Positions 25,092-33,036 of a DNA stretch of 64,000 bases are shown here, piece after piece; position 1 is the stretch's first letter, and each line of letters starts with the position of its first letter. The translations under genes were made by a program, and so were the position numbers. This DNA is from Streptomyces roseofulvus (GTDB taxonomy: Bacteria > Actinomycetota > Actinomycetes > Streptomycetales > Streptomycetaceae), in NCBI RefSeq assembly GCF_039534915.1, contig NZ_BAAAWE010000001.1:6882001-6946000 (forward strand). Direction: 5' to 3'. The notes below the pieces were generated by a model. That model was not told the DNA's origin. It saw nothing but the letters and a program-made list of their open reading frames with translations, and searched no databases.

Positions 25092-25511
25092 ATGACCTAC
25101 AGGTTCGTGGCGAACGTCGTCTACGGCTGGCACCAGGACCTTCCGCCGGGCATACACGTGCCGACGGCAGGAGTCGCCGAGTCGGAGGACGAGGAGAGCT
25201 TCGCGCTCGAGTTCCAGGGCGGCGTCGAGGAACCGGACGAACAGGCCGTGCGCCTGGGCCTGGACTCGTACTGCGTCCTCACCCCGGTCCAGAACACCGC
25301 GTACGGCTGCGTCCGCACGGTGGAACTGGAAGGGAACCTCCTGCGGGTCACGTTCGACCCCGCCGTCCTGGACGACCTGGAGTTGGACGATCCGGTGGTC
25401 GAGGCGGTCCTGCGTGCGCCGGCCGAGGACGTCGCCCGCCTGAAGGACGCGCTCCGCCACATCCTGGCCTACGGCCGGGCCGCCGCGCTGCCGATCGTGA
25501 TCGCCGCCTGA
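25092..25511 (+). CDS. Imm10-type immunity protein
   Basis: The protein has 139 residues. The pattern FALEFQGGVEEPDEQAVRLGLDSYCVLT followed by YGCVRTVELEGN is like that of the Imm10 family, which protects against polymorphic toxins. No toxin gene with a recognisable cytotoxic domain is next to it, so it may be an orphan immunity gene acting against rivals' toxins, or the family resemblance may mislead. It is cytoplasmic, with no signal peptide. The family call is by eye from conserved spacing and is moderately sure. Confidence 0.65.
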   Translation: MTYRFVANVVYGWHQDLPPGIHVPTAGVAESEDEESFALEFQGGVEEPDEQAVRLGLDSYCVLTPVQNTAYGCVRTVELEGNLLRVTFDPAVLDDLELDDPVVEAVLRAPAEDVARLKDALRHILAYGRAAALPIVIAA

Positions 25512-25647
25512 CCGCCGCGGCCGTGGACGCCGCCCCGGTCGTGGATCGCCTCATCACCGAGCCCACGCAGGTGAGAGATCCGGTCGGCCGTGGCCAGGGG
25601 GCGACCACCTCCCGCCGCAGATCCGCCGCGAGGCCGGAGGCCCATAG

Positions 25648-25874
25648 GGCTGGGTCGGTCTTGTCCACCTCCTGTGCGTCGCGACGGGTCGGTCCGGGGT
25701 CGGGAGCGACGGCGATGCCGACTCCTGCCGGGGCCCGTCTTCGGCGGACCTCTGCGACACGGTGTCGAGCGCGCGCACGGGGCTGTTGCCCGGGATCGGG
25801 TACGCCCCTGTGCTCGACGCGCCGGAGGTGACCGGCGAGTTGCTGCTGGGCGTCGCGGTGGCGGGCCGCTGACA
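25648..25874 (+). pseudogene. Possible C-terminal remnant of a coding sequence
   Basis: After a TAG at 25645 the frame is open to TGA 25872. From about 25740 its third positions are almost all G or C, as in a real gene, ending LLLGVAVAGR. No ATG or GTG start with a ribosome site lies in the open part. It may be the tail of a decayed gene. The rest of the 25512-25958 gap shows nothing recognisable. Confidence 0.25.
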
Positions 25875-25958
25875 CCCGTCGCCCTCGCCTAGCCTGGTGG
25901 AGCAACGGACAGGACAGGAGGGTGCCCACCTGTGTGTCAGCTCGTCCAAGGAGGCAGC

Positions 25959-26810
25959 ATGCGCGCTCGTCCGTCGGTGCTGGCGGCGGGGAGGCGTCAT
26001 TCGGTTGCTGCGCGCCGGGACGGGACTGTTCTCGCCGTGCGCGGTTCCGCGGCCGGGGAGTGTCGTGTCCAGGGGTGGGAGCGGGTCGTCGAGGTGGCGG
26101 CCGGCAACGTCCACACGGCGAGGAACACGGGCAGGTCCCATACGGTGGGGCTCCGGTCGGACGGCACGGTGCTGGCCGCGGGGTGGAACGGCGACGGGCA
26201 GTGCGAGGTCGCCGGCTGGCGTGGTGTCACCGCCGTGGCCGCGGGCTGGCGGCGGACGCTCGGCCTGCTCGGGAACGGCCGGGTGCTGGCGGTCGGCCGG
26301 AACGCGGAGGGACAGTGCGACGTGGAGTCCTGGCGCGAGGTGGTCGTCCTGTCGTGCGGTGACTGGCACTCGGTCGGTGTGCGGGCGGACGGTTCCGCCG
26401 TGGCCGTGGGCAACGACCGGCGACGGCAGTGCGACGTCGGCGGGTGGCGTGATCTCGTCGGCATCGCGGCCGGGTACTGCCACACCGTCGGCCTCACAGC
26501 CGACGGGCGCGCCGTGGCGACCGGAGAGCGGACGACCGGGGCGTGCGAGGTCGACGAGTGGGAGGACGTCGTGGCGCTCGACGCGGGCAGCTATCACACC
26601 GTCGGGGTCACGGCGTCCGGGCGGGTGCTCGCGACCGGAGACAACAGCCACGGGCAGTGCGACGTCGACGACTGGCGGGACGTCGTCGCCGTGGCGGCCG
26701 GCTCGACGCACACCCTCGGCCTGCGGGCCGACGGCACCGTCGTGGCCGCCGGGAACCATGCCGACGGTCAGTGCGCGGTCGAGGCCTGGTCCGACATCCG
26801 GCTTCCGTGA
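25959..26810 (+). CDS. RCC1-repeat (beta-propeller) protein
   Basis: The protein has 283 residues made of about seven repeats of 37-39 residues. Each has the core D/NG-x-V-x-A-x-G, then GQC-x-V, a W-R-x-V segment and AAG-x-x-HTVGL, which is the RCC1/ATS1 propeller repeat. The second blade carries a small internal duplication (NVHTARNTGRSHTVG). No signal peptide is seen, so it is probably cytoplasmic, and its partner is unknown. The ATG at 25959 was chosen for its AAGGAGG; an upstream start at 25932 lacks one. RCC1 proteins in bacteria are scattered and mostly uncharacterised. Confidence 0.88.
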   Translation: MRARPSVLAAGRRHSVAARRDGTVLAVRGSAAGECRVQGWERVVEVAAGNVHTARNTGRSHTVGLRSDGTVLAAGWNGDGQCEVAGWRGVTAVAAGWRRTLGLLGNGRVLAVGRNAEGQCDVESWREVVVLSCGDWHSVGVRADGSAVAVGNDRRRQCDVGGWRDLVGIAAGYCHTVGLTADGRAVATGERTTGACEVDEWEDVVALDAGSYHTVGVTASGRVLATGDNSHGQCDVDDWRDVVAVAAGSTHTLGLRADGTVVAAGNHADGQCAVEAWSDIRLP

Positions 26811-27059
26811 GCCTGCGCGCAGGCGTACGGAGCGCGCTCGGCGGATCCGACCGCGTCCTGATCGCCGCCTCGGCCGGAGGGACAGAAAAGCAGGTGCGGG
26901 GGAGTGGGGCCGGGCGTAGCCTGCCCCGCATGTCCAGTCCCGAGGCATCCAGAGTGGGGGGCTTTCGGTCGCGCCGTCAGCCCCTGAGCCTCCGCATCTC
27001 CTGATTCGGTGCACGGCACCGACCGCCCGCGGCACTCTGCGCCGTGCGGGTGGTTGGAC

Positions 27060-27159
27060 ATGTCCATGTGCCGTGTGTCCGTGTGCCGGGTGTCTGTGTG
27101 CCGGGTGTCCGTGCGTCCTGGAGGGCGGGGCGGCGGGCTGGTGGCGGTGACGCGACGAC
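27060..27159 (+). promoter_or_regulatory. Leader region with 3 x 15-bp repeat before the MFS exporter
   Basis: ATG at 27060 opens a short frame (MSMCRVS...) that contains three 15-bp repeats (27067-27111), each coding VCRVS-like pentads. It lies about 90 nt before the start of a chloramphenicol-type exporter. Such exporters can be controlled by translated leaders. The frame has no strong ribosome site, so this is tentative. Confidence 0.3.
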
Positions 27160-27201
27160 GTCTCTCGTCTCCTCTCTTCTCGCCTCGCCTCGGAGTCCTC
27201 C

Positions 27202-28380
27202 GTGCCTCTTCCTCCAGCCCGTCTCGTTCCCCTTCCTCTTCCCCTGTATCTGCTGGCCCTCGCCGTCTTCGCCATGGGCACCTCGGAGTTCATGCTCGCC
27301 GGGCTGCTGCCCGACCTCGCCCGCGACCTGGGGGTGAGCGTCGGCGCCGCCGGAGCGCTCACCTCGGCCTTCGCCGTCGGGATGGTGATCGGTGCGCCGC
27401 TGATGGCCGTGCTCGCCCGGGGGTGGTCCGGCCGGGCCGGGCTGCTCGGCTTCGTGCTCGTCTTCCTCGCCGCACACGTCGTCGGTGCCGTGACGACCAG
27501 CTTTCCCGTCCTGCTCCTCAGCCGGTTCGTCGCCGCCCTCGCGAACGCGGGCTTCCTCGCCCTGGCTCTGACCTCCGCCACCGCCATGGTCCCGGCCGAC
27601 CGCAAGGCGCGGGCGCTCGCCGTCCTCCTCGGCGGGACGACCGTCGCCACGGTCGCGGGCGTTCCGGGTGGCGCGCTGCTCGGTTCCCTCGCCGGATGGC
27701 GGGCGGCGTTCTGGGCCGTGGCCGCGCTGTGCGTGCCCGCCGCGCTCGGTGTCCTTTGGGGCGTTCCGGGCGGCGGGCGAGGCGAACGGACTTCGCTGCG
27801 GGGCGAGTTCCGGGTCCTGCGCGCACCCCGGCTCGTCCGGGTCATGGTGCTCGCCGCGCTGGTGAACGCCGCCACCTTCGGCGCGTTCACCTTCCTCGCG
27901 CCGGTCGTCACCGGACCGGCCGGGCTCAGCGCCCCCTGGGTCTCCGTGGCCCTCGTGCTGTTCGGCGCGGGCTCCTTCGCCGGGGTCACCCTGGCGGGCC
28001 GGTTCGCCGACCGGCACGCGGACCGACTGCTCGCCGTCGGCGGGCCGTTGCTCCTCGTGGGCTGGCTCGCGCTCGCCGCGCTGGCGGACCGGCCGGCGGC
28101 CCTGCTGGCCCTGCTGCTCGTCCAGGGGGCTCTCTCGTTCGCCCTCGGTGGCACCCTCATCGCCCGGATCCTGTACGAGGCCACCGGGGCGCCCGCGCTC
28201 GCCGGGGCCTACGCCACGGCCGCCCTCAACGTGGGGGCCGTGGCGGGGCCGTTGCTGGCGGCGCCGGTCCTGGTACGGCCGACGGGGCCGTTCCTGCTGA
28301 GCGCGGGGCTCGTCGCCGCTGCGCTGGCCGTCGGCGTCGTCAGCGGTAGTCGTCCGGGTGGTCCTGCATCCAGGTGTTGA
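27202..28380 (+). CDS. MFS exporter, chloramphenicol-efflux (Cmx/CmlR) type
   Basis: The protein has 392 residues with twelve membrane segments. The N-terminal segment LLALAVFAMGTSEFMLAGLL and the motif C-like VATVAGVPGGALLG match DHA1 drug exporters, closely resembling the actinobacterial chloramphenicol exporters Cmx and CmlR as I recall them. It would export chloramphenicol or related phenicols by proton exchange; resistance is a prediction. Start GTG 27202 has CGGAG upstream. The 3' end overlaps the convergent lipoprotein gene by 41 bp, so the two transcripts are antisense at their ends. Confidence 0.85.
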   Translation: MPLPPARLVPLPLPLYLLALAVFAMGTSEFMLAGLLPDLARDLGVSVGAAGALTSAFAVGMVIGAPLMAVLARGWSGRAGLLGFVLVFLAAHVVGAVTTSFPVLLLSRFVAALANAGFLALALTSATAMVPADRKARALAVLLGGTTVATVAGVPGGALLGSLAGWRAAFWAVAALCVPAALGVLWGVPGGGRGERTSLRGEFRVLRAPRLVRVMVLAALVNAATFGAFTFLAPVVTGPAGLSAPWVSVALVLFGAGSFAGVTLAGRFADRHADRLLAVGGPLLLVGWLALAALADRPAALLALLLVQGALSFALGGTLIARILYEATGAPALAGAYATAALNVGAVAGPLLAAPVLVRPTGPFLLSAGLVAAALAVGVVSGSRPGGPASRC

Positions 28381-28918
28381 TGAAGTCCCGGGTGCCGATC
28401 AACTCCTTCTCGTGCTTCTTCAGGTTCTCGTAGGAGCGGTCCCCGCCGAGGGTCCTGTTCAGTTCCGCGATCCGGGCGATCGGTTCGGGGAAGTGGCCGG
28501 GACCCTTCGGGTCGGCCTTCATGGCCATGTCCATCTCCTGGACCTCCTTGTTGACGCGGCCCAGGAAGTAGGAGCAGTCCGTCGCGCAGGAGTCGTTGAG
28601 CGTGGCCTGGAGGGTGGCGAAGGCGTCGCGGACCTTCTCCCCGGGGGCGGGCGCGTACGGGTCGGACGTGCTGGGAGCGGCGGCGGGCGTGGAGTCGTCC
28701 GGCAGGGCGTCGGTGCCGGTGGGCGTGGCGGTGGGCTCGGCCGTCGCCGTCGCCGTCGCCGTCGCTCCGGCGTTCCCGGTTCCCGCCGCGGTCGTCGCCG
28801 AAGGGCGGGGAAGCTCCACCGTCGGATCGGGCTTCGGCGTCGTGCCGCACGAGACGGCGAGTGCGGCGAGCGCCACCGTGAGCAGGGCGGTGCGTCGTAC
28901 GGAAGTCGTGCCGGTCAT
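28340..28918 (-). CDS. Lipoprotein, function unknown
   Basis: The protein has 192 residues. A lipoprotein signal with lipobox LAVSC (Cys near 24) is followed by a long Thr/Ala/Pro linker (about 30-85), then a helical domain (about 95-190) with CATDC and KEVQEMDMAMKADP. ATG 28918 has a GGGGGG run just upstream as ribosome site. It is predicted to be anchored on the outer face of the membrane with the domain held off by the linker. No family recognised. Its 3' end overlaps the MFS gene by 41 bp. Confidence 0.82.
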   Translation of the reverse strand: MTGTTSVRRTALLTVALAALAVSCGTTPKPDPTVELPRPSATTAAGTGNAGATATATATAEPTATPTGTDALPDDSTPAAAPSTSDPYAPAPGEKVRDAFATLQATLNDSCATDCSYFLGRVNKEVQEMDMAMKADPKGPGHFPEPIARIAELNRTLGGDRSYENLKKHEKELIGTRDFINTWMQDHPDDYR

Positions 28919-29267
28919 GATCCCCCCAGGTTGACGATCACGAGAGCCTAGCCCGCCACGCACCGGAGACCCGGCACCGGAAGCCCGTGGCGCGGGGCCC
29001 CGGTGCGTCCCGCCCGTCCGGAGGCGACCGTGGGGCACCTTCGCCGCGCCTCTCCGGCGCCTCACGAGGAGGAGCCGGCGGGCGCTCCGGCGGTCACGAG
29101 GCCGTACGGGCCGCCCGTCGGACCCGCCGTGACGCCGCCTGCGTCGGCCGGTTCCGTACCCGCCGCGCCCCGCCCCGCCCCGCCGCGCCGCGCCGCGCCG
29201 ACGCCCGCGAAGAATGTCACCTCACCCGGGCCCGACGCCGGGGTCGACGTTGCGGTCTGTGCGCCGC
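28919..29267. other. GC-rich intergenic sequence, nothing recognised
   Basis: No frame is convincing. Around 29165-29205 there is simple sequence of CCCCG and CGCCG units. It holds the lipoprotein promoter region and the 3' side of the degraded gene that follows. Confidence 0.35.
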
Positions 29268-29957
29268 TCAGTGCGCGAGAGCCCTCCCGGCGCCAGGTGG
29301 AGCCGCTCGTGGGCGACGCGTGCGCGATGCGAGGGCGCGGTACTGAGGGGGTGACCGCACGCCGCACCTGGACGACCTCGTCCGAAGCCGCGTGCCCCCC
29401 GTGCCCGCCCCGGCGTCGGCCCGCCCCACCGTCTCCTCGCCCCGTTCGACGCTCTCCACGGCGAAGACCTCGGCCCACGCGTGATCGGCGGCAACCTTCG
29501 CGCCGCCGGCGGCGACAGAGACGTGGCCCCGTCCCGACGCACGGAAGGAGGTGACCGTGACCGTGGGCCTCGAACCGGTACGTCTCCCAGACCCCCATCC
29601 GCCGGGCTCGTCCGCCGGGGCGCGGACCAGGCGGTCCTCCGCCACCGGCAGACAGCGGCCGCCGGCGGCGCGGGGCCGGCACCCCGCCGCCCAGGTCCCT
29701 CCCAGGTCGTGTACCGAACCCCCGGCGTCCGCGGTCAGCGGCGGTAGGTCCGAGCGGGCGGCGAGCAGCGCCGGAGCGAGGGCGATCTCCGCGCGCCCGT
29801 CGGCGGTCCGCAGCCGGATCCGGTCCCTGCCCTCGGCGAAGTCGACCCGGTCGGCGCCGAACCGCTGTGGCGAAGTACCTTTCCCGGTCGGCTCGTTGCA
29901 CAGCGGGACGAGCGCCGCCTCCGTCGCTTCGCAGGCCGGCTCCCGGCGGCCGGTCAT
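29268..29957 (-). pseudogene. Probable degraded gene, unknown function
   Basis: From ATG 29957 the frame is open for 229 codons, and the first part is coding-like (for example FGADRVDFAEGRDRIRLRTADG and GTWAAGC). Near 29570-29600 a more natural segment (MGVWETYRFEA) lies in another frame before coding returns to the first frame. After about 29400 the coding-like text moves frame again (HAASDEVVQVRRAV). Third-position bias follows these shifts. This looks like several small insertions or deletions, either true decay or assembly errors. No family recognised. Confidence 0.4.
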
Positions 29958-30232
29958 GTCGTACCCGGTCTCGCGCGCGGACGGATCGAGCTCCGGGGAT
30001 CGCCTCGGGCACGGCCGACCCGGTCCGCGCCGCGCACCTCGCCGCCCGCCCCGCCGACCTCCGCCACGCCCGCGCCCCACCCTCCCCCGGAACTGCCGAG
30101 GCCGGCCACGCCCCGGTCACCGTCCGCGTGCCCCGCCCGGCGCCGCGATCCGCTCACCGGCACCACCGTCGACGACACCGCACCCCGACCCCCGACCGCT
30201 TCGGCGCCGCCGTCCGTCCTGGAGGAGCATCC

Positions 30233-32497
30233 ATGACCGAACCCGTGCACGGCACCTGGGAGCCCGAGCCCGCCACCCGCTGGGAGGACGCGTTCCTCGC
30301 CGGGAACGGCCGGCACGGCGCGCTGGTGTACGGCGATCCCCGGGACGACCGGGTGATCGTCACCCATCACACCCTCGTACGCCCCCACCACCGGCCCGGC
30401 GACACCGACCCGCCCCGCCTCGCCGACCGGCTCCGCGCCCTCCAGGACGCCCTGCTCGCCGGCGACCTCAGGGCGGCCGAGACCTTCACCGACGGGCGCC
30501 CGCTGCGCTGGATCCAGCCCTTCCACCCCGCCTTCCAGACCCACGTCCGCGCCGACACCCCGCACGGCGGTCCCGACGCCCTCGACACCTCTGGCACGCG
30601 GCGCGAAGTCGACTTCACCACCGGCGTCGTCACCGCCACCGCCCGCGCCGCCACCGCCCCCGCCCGCACCAGCCGCGTCCTCGTCTCCCGTGCCGACGAC
30701 GTCCTCGTCCAGTACGTCACCGAGCCCGGCCCCCGCGTCCGCGTCGAGCTCGACCACCGGCTTTCCGGCGCGCCGCCCGGCCTCATCGCCGCTCACGGCG
30801 TCGCCACCGCCCATGGCGAGACCGTCCTCACCCTCGGCGTCCGCTACCCCGACTCGACCCTCGGCTACACCGGTGTCACCCTGGTCGTCCCCGACAGCGG
30901 CCGGACCACGCTCACCGACCGGGGGATCCGCGTCGAGGGGGCCCGCCGGCTCCTGCTGCTCACCCGGGTGCGGCGCCACGACGGTCCGTACGACCCCGCC
31001 GAGGAGACCGCCGCCCTGCGTGCCCTCGCCGGGGAGGACGGGCCTTCCGCCGCGTACGTCCGGCTCCTCGACCGGCACACCGCCCTGCACCGCGCCGCGT
31101 ACCGCCGGGTGGGCCTCGACCTCGCCGCCGATCCGGCCGAACGGGCTCTGCCGGGCTCCGCGTTGCTGGCGCGCCCCGCCGCTCCCGCGCTCCTGGAACG
31201 GCTCTTCGCCGCCGGCCGCTACCACCTGCTCTCCTCGTCCGGGATGCTGCCGCCCCGGCTCTGCGGCCTGTGGACCGGCGACTGGGACACCGCCTGGGCC
31301 GGCGGCTTCACCACCGACGCGAATCTCGCCCTCCAGACCGCCTCCGCCGTCGCCGCCGACCTCCCCGAGGTCACCGAGGCCCACCGCGCCCTGATCAGGC
31401 GCCAGTTCGCGGACTGGCGGGACAACGCCCGGGCCGTCTTCGGGGCCCGGGGCATCGTGGCCCCCGCCCACACCGACGGCGAGAGCGGCCACGCGTACCA
31501 CTTCGACCGCGAGTACCCCCTCCACCTCTGGACCGCCGCCGCCGACTGGCTCCTCCTGCCGCTCCTCGAAGCGGACGAGGCCGCGGGCCGCCGCGACCCC
31601 TGGCTCACCGCCCGGCTGCTCGAACTCAGCGACTTCTACGAGGACTTCCTCACCCGCACGGGGCCCGACGGGCGCCTCGCCGTCGTGCCCTCCTACTCTC
31701 CGGAGAACCGTCCGGACGGCGGCAGCTGGGGCGCCGTCAACGCCACCATGGACCTCGCCGCCGCCCGGCACGCCCTCACGGCCGCCGCCGACCGCGCCCC
31801 CGCCACCCGGGCGGGCCGGCTCCGCGCCCTCGCCGACCGGCTCCCGCCCTACCGGGTCAACGCCGACGGCGCCCTCGCCGAATGGGCCTGGCCCGGCCTC
31901 GGCGACCGCTACGACCACCGGCACCTCAGCCATCTCTACCCGGTCTGGCCGCTCGACGCGATCACCCCCTACGACACGCCCGACCTCGCCCGGGCCGCCG
32001 CCCGCGCCCTCGAACTGCGCGGCAGCGAGAACGACTCCGCCCACGGCCACCTCCACCAGGGGCTCATCGCCGCCCGCCTCGGCGACGCCGTCCGCGCCGG
32101 GGACGCCCTGCGGCGGGTGCTCGACGGCGACTACTTCCACGCCTCCCTGATGAGCGCGCACTACCCGAAGCGGGACGTGTACAACGCCGACGCCGCCCAC
32201 GCCCTGCCCGCGCTGCTCGTCGAGGCGCTGGTCCGCTCCACCCCCGGCCGGCTCGTCCTGCTGCCCGCGCCGCCGCCCGGGCTCTGCGCGCGCGGTCGGC
32301 TCACCGGGGTGCGAACCCGCTTCGGCGCCCGGATCGACCTCGCCTGGGCGCCGGGGGAGTACAGGTGCGTGCTCCGCCCCGACCGGGACGCCACCGTCGA
32401 ACTCCGCGCCCCGGGGGAGGTGCGGCGGCTCGCTCTCCGGGCGGGGGTGGAGCAGGTGCTCGCCGGATACGCCGTTGACAGAACGGTTCAGTCTTGA
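30233..32497 (+). CDS. Glycoside hydrolase family 95-like (alpha-L-fucosidase/galactosidase type)
   Basis: The protein has 754 residues and no signal peptide, so it is cytoplasmic. The N-terminal beta-sandwich (about 10-270) begins with PATRWEDAFLAGNGRHGALVYG, as in GH95. In the (alpha/alpha)6 barrel, TDANLALQT lies where the Asn-rich catalytic segment sits, PSYSPENRP holds the conserved Glu, and YDHRHLSHLYPVWP matches the family HRHxSHL block. The last catalytic block differs from classical fucosidases (SAHGHLHQGLIAARLGD instead of a Trp-rich segment), so specificity may differ. GGAGGA precedes ATG 30233. It would act on imported fucosylated or L-galactosylated oligosaccharides. Confidence 0.85.
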   Translation: MTEPVHGTWEPEPATRWEDAFLAGNGRHGALVYGDPRDDRVIVTHHTLVRPHHRPGDTDPPRLADRLRALQDALLAGDLRAAETFTDGRPLRWIQPFHPAFQTHVRADTPHGGPDALDTSGTRREVDFTTGVVTATARAATAPARTSRVLVSRADDVLVQYVTEPGPRVRVELDHRLSGAPPGLIAAHGVATAHGETVLTLGVRYPDSTLGYTGVTLVVPDSGRTTLTDRGIRVEGARRLLLLTRVRRHDGPYDPAEETAALRALAGEDGPSAAYVRLLDRHTALHRAAYRRVGLDLAADPAERALPGSALLARPAAPALLERLFAAGRYHLLSSSGMLPPRLCGLWTGDWDTAWAGGFTTDANLALQTASAVAADLPEVTEAHRALIRRQFADWRDNARAVFGARGIVAPAHTDGESGHAYHFDREYPLHLWTAAADWLLLPLLEADEAAGRRDPWLTARLLELSDFYEDFLTRTGPDGRLAVVPSYSPENRPDGGSWGAVNATMDLAAARHALTAAADRAPATRAGRLRALADRLPPYRVNADGALAEWAWPGLGDRYDHRHLSHLYPVWPLDAITPYDTPDLARAAARALELRGSENDSAHGHLHQGLIAARLGDAVRAGDALRRVLDGDYFHASLMSAHYPKRDVYNADAAHALPALLVEALVRSTPGRLVLLPAPPPGLCARGRLTGVRTRFGARIDLAWAPGEYRCVLRPDRDATVELRAPGEVRRLALRAGVEQVLAGYAVDRTVQS

Positions 32498-32523
32498 CAC
32501 TGAACTGGTCGGTGTAGTTCAGT
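32486..32523 (+). promoter_or_regulatory. TTCAGT repeat operator and promoter inside the GH95 3' end
   Basis: GTTCAGT (32486-32492) and ACTGAAC (32499-32505) form a 7-bp inverted repeat with a 6-nt centre; a third TTCAGT lies at 32518-32523. TTGACA at 32494-32499 is a perfect -35 hexamer within it and overlaps the GH95 stop codon. The -10 is unclear (TAGTTC at 32515, spacing 15). It probably drives the monooxygenase gene. Confidence 0.5.
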
Positions 32524-32582
32524 CGGGGCCGGAGGTGGCGCGGGCGGCACGGCCCGCCCGACCGGACGAGGGAGGCGGAGAG

Positions 32583-32891
32583 ATGTTCGCGGTGATCTAC
32601 CGGTGGAAGGTGCGGCCGGGGCGGGAGCAGCAGCTCGTGGACGGCTGGCACCGGGTGACCCTGGCGATCCACCAGGAGTGCGGCAGCTACGGCTCCCGCC
32701 TCCACCGCTCGGACGACGACACCTGGGTGGCGTACGCCCGTTGGCCCGACCGCGAGACGCGCGAGAAGTGCGGGACGCCCGACCCGGAGGGCGAGGCGAT
32801 GATGCGCGAGGCGATCGCCGAGTACTTCCCCGAGACCCGCCTCACCCTCGTCGACGACCTCCTGGCCGAGCCGGGCCCCGAGGCGGGCTGA
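32583..32891 (+). CDS. Antibiotic biosynthesis monooxygenase (ABM) domain protein
   Basis: The protein has 102 residues and a single ABM ferredoxin-like fold: MFAVIYRWKVRPGREQQLVDGW at its start and TWVAYARWPDRETREK in the second half. Family members include small cofactor-free monooxygenases and many proteins of unknown role. GGAGGCGGAG precedes ATG 32583. It has its own promoter with TTCAGT repeats and is followed at once by a tandem repeat that begins within its last codons. Confidence 0.85.
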   Translation: MFAVIYRWKVRPGREQQLVDGWHRVTLAIHQECGSYGSRLHRSDDDTWVAYARWPDRETREKCGTPDPEGEAMMREAIAEYFPETRLTLVDDLLAEPGPEAG

Positions 32892-33011
32892 AGTCCCCGG
32901 GCTCCAAGACCGGCTGACGTCCCGGGCCCCGAAGTCGGCTGACGTCCCGGGCGCCGAGGCCGGCCGAAGTCACGGGCCCCCCGGGGTCGGCTGAACTCCC
33001 CGTGGTTCGGC
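32886..33011. repeat. Five-copy tandem repeat, 25-27 bp unit
   Basis: Units start at 32886, 32912, 32937, 32962 and 32989 with consensus GGCTGACGTCCCGGGCCCCG plus five bases. The first unit includes the stop codon of the ABM gene. The tract is noncoding and fills the gap between convergent genes. Confidence 0.75.
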
Positions 33012-33036
33012 GCCGTTTGAGGGCCCCGTGGTCCCC

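Noticed and set aside
25554..28184. 876-codon minus-strand frame across the RCC1 and MFS genes
   Set aside because: It is antisense to well-supported genes and its composition (Ser/Arg/Pro/Thr) is that of a shadow frame.
28919..29267. Possible CRISPR-like or origin repeats
   Set aside because: Only simple CCCCG/CGCCG sequence; no regular spacer structure or DnaA boxes.
29551..32478. Plus-strand 975-codon frame rich in Arg and Pro
   Set aside because: It is the +1 shadow of the GH95 gene; the protein has no domain, and the GH95 frame has the correct start and ribosome site.
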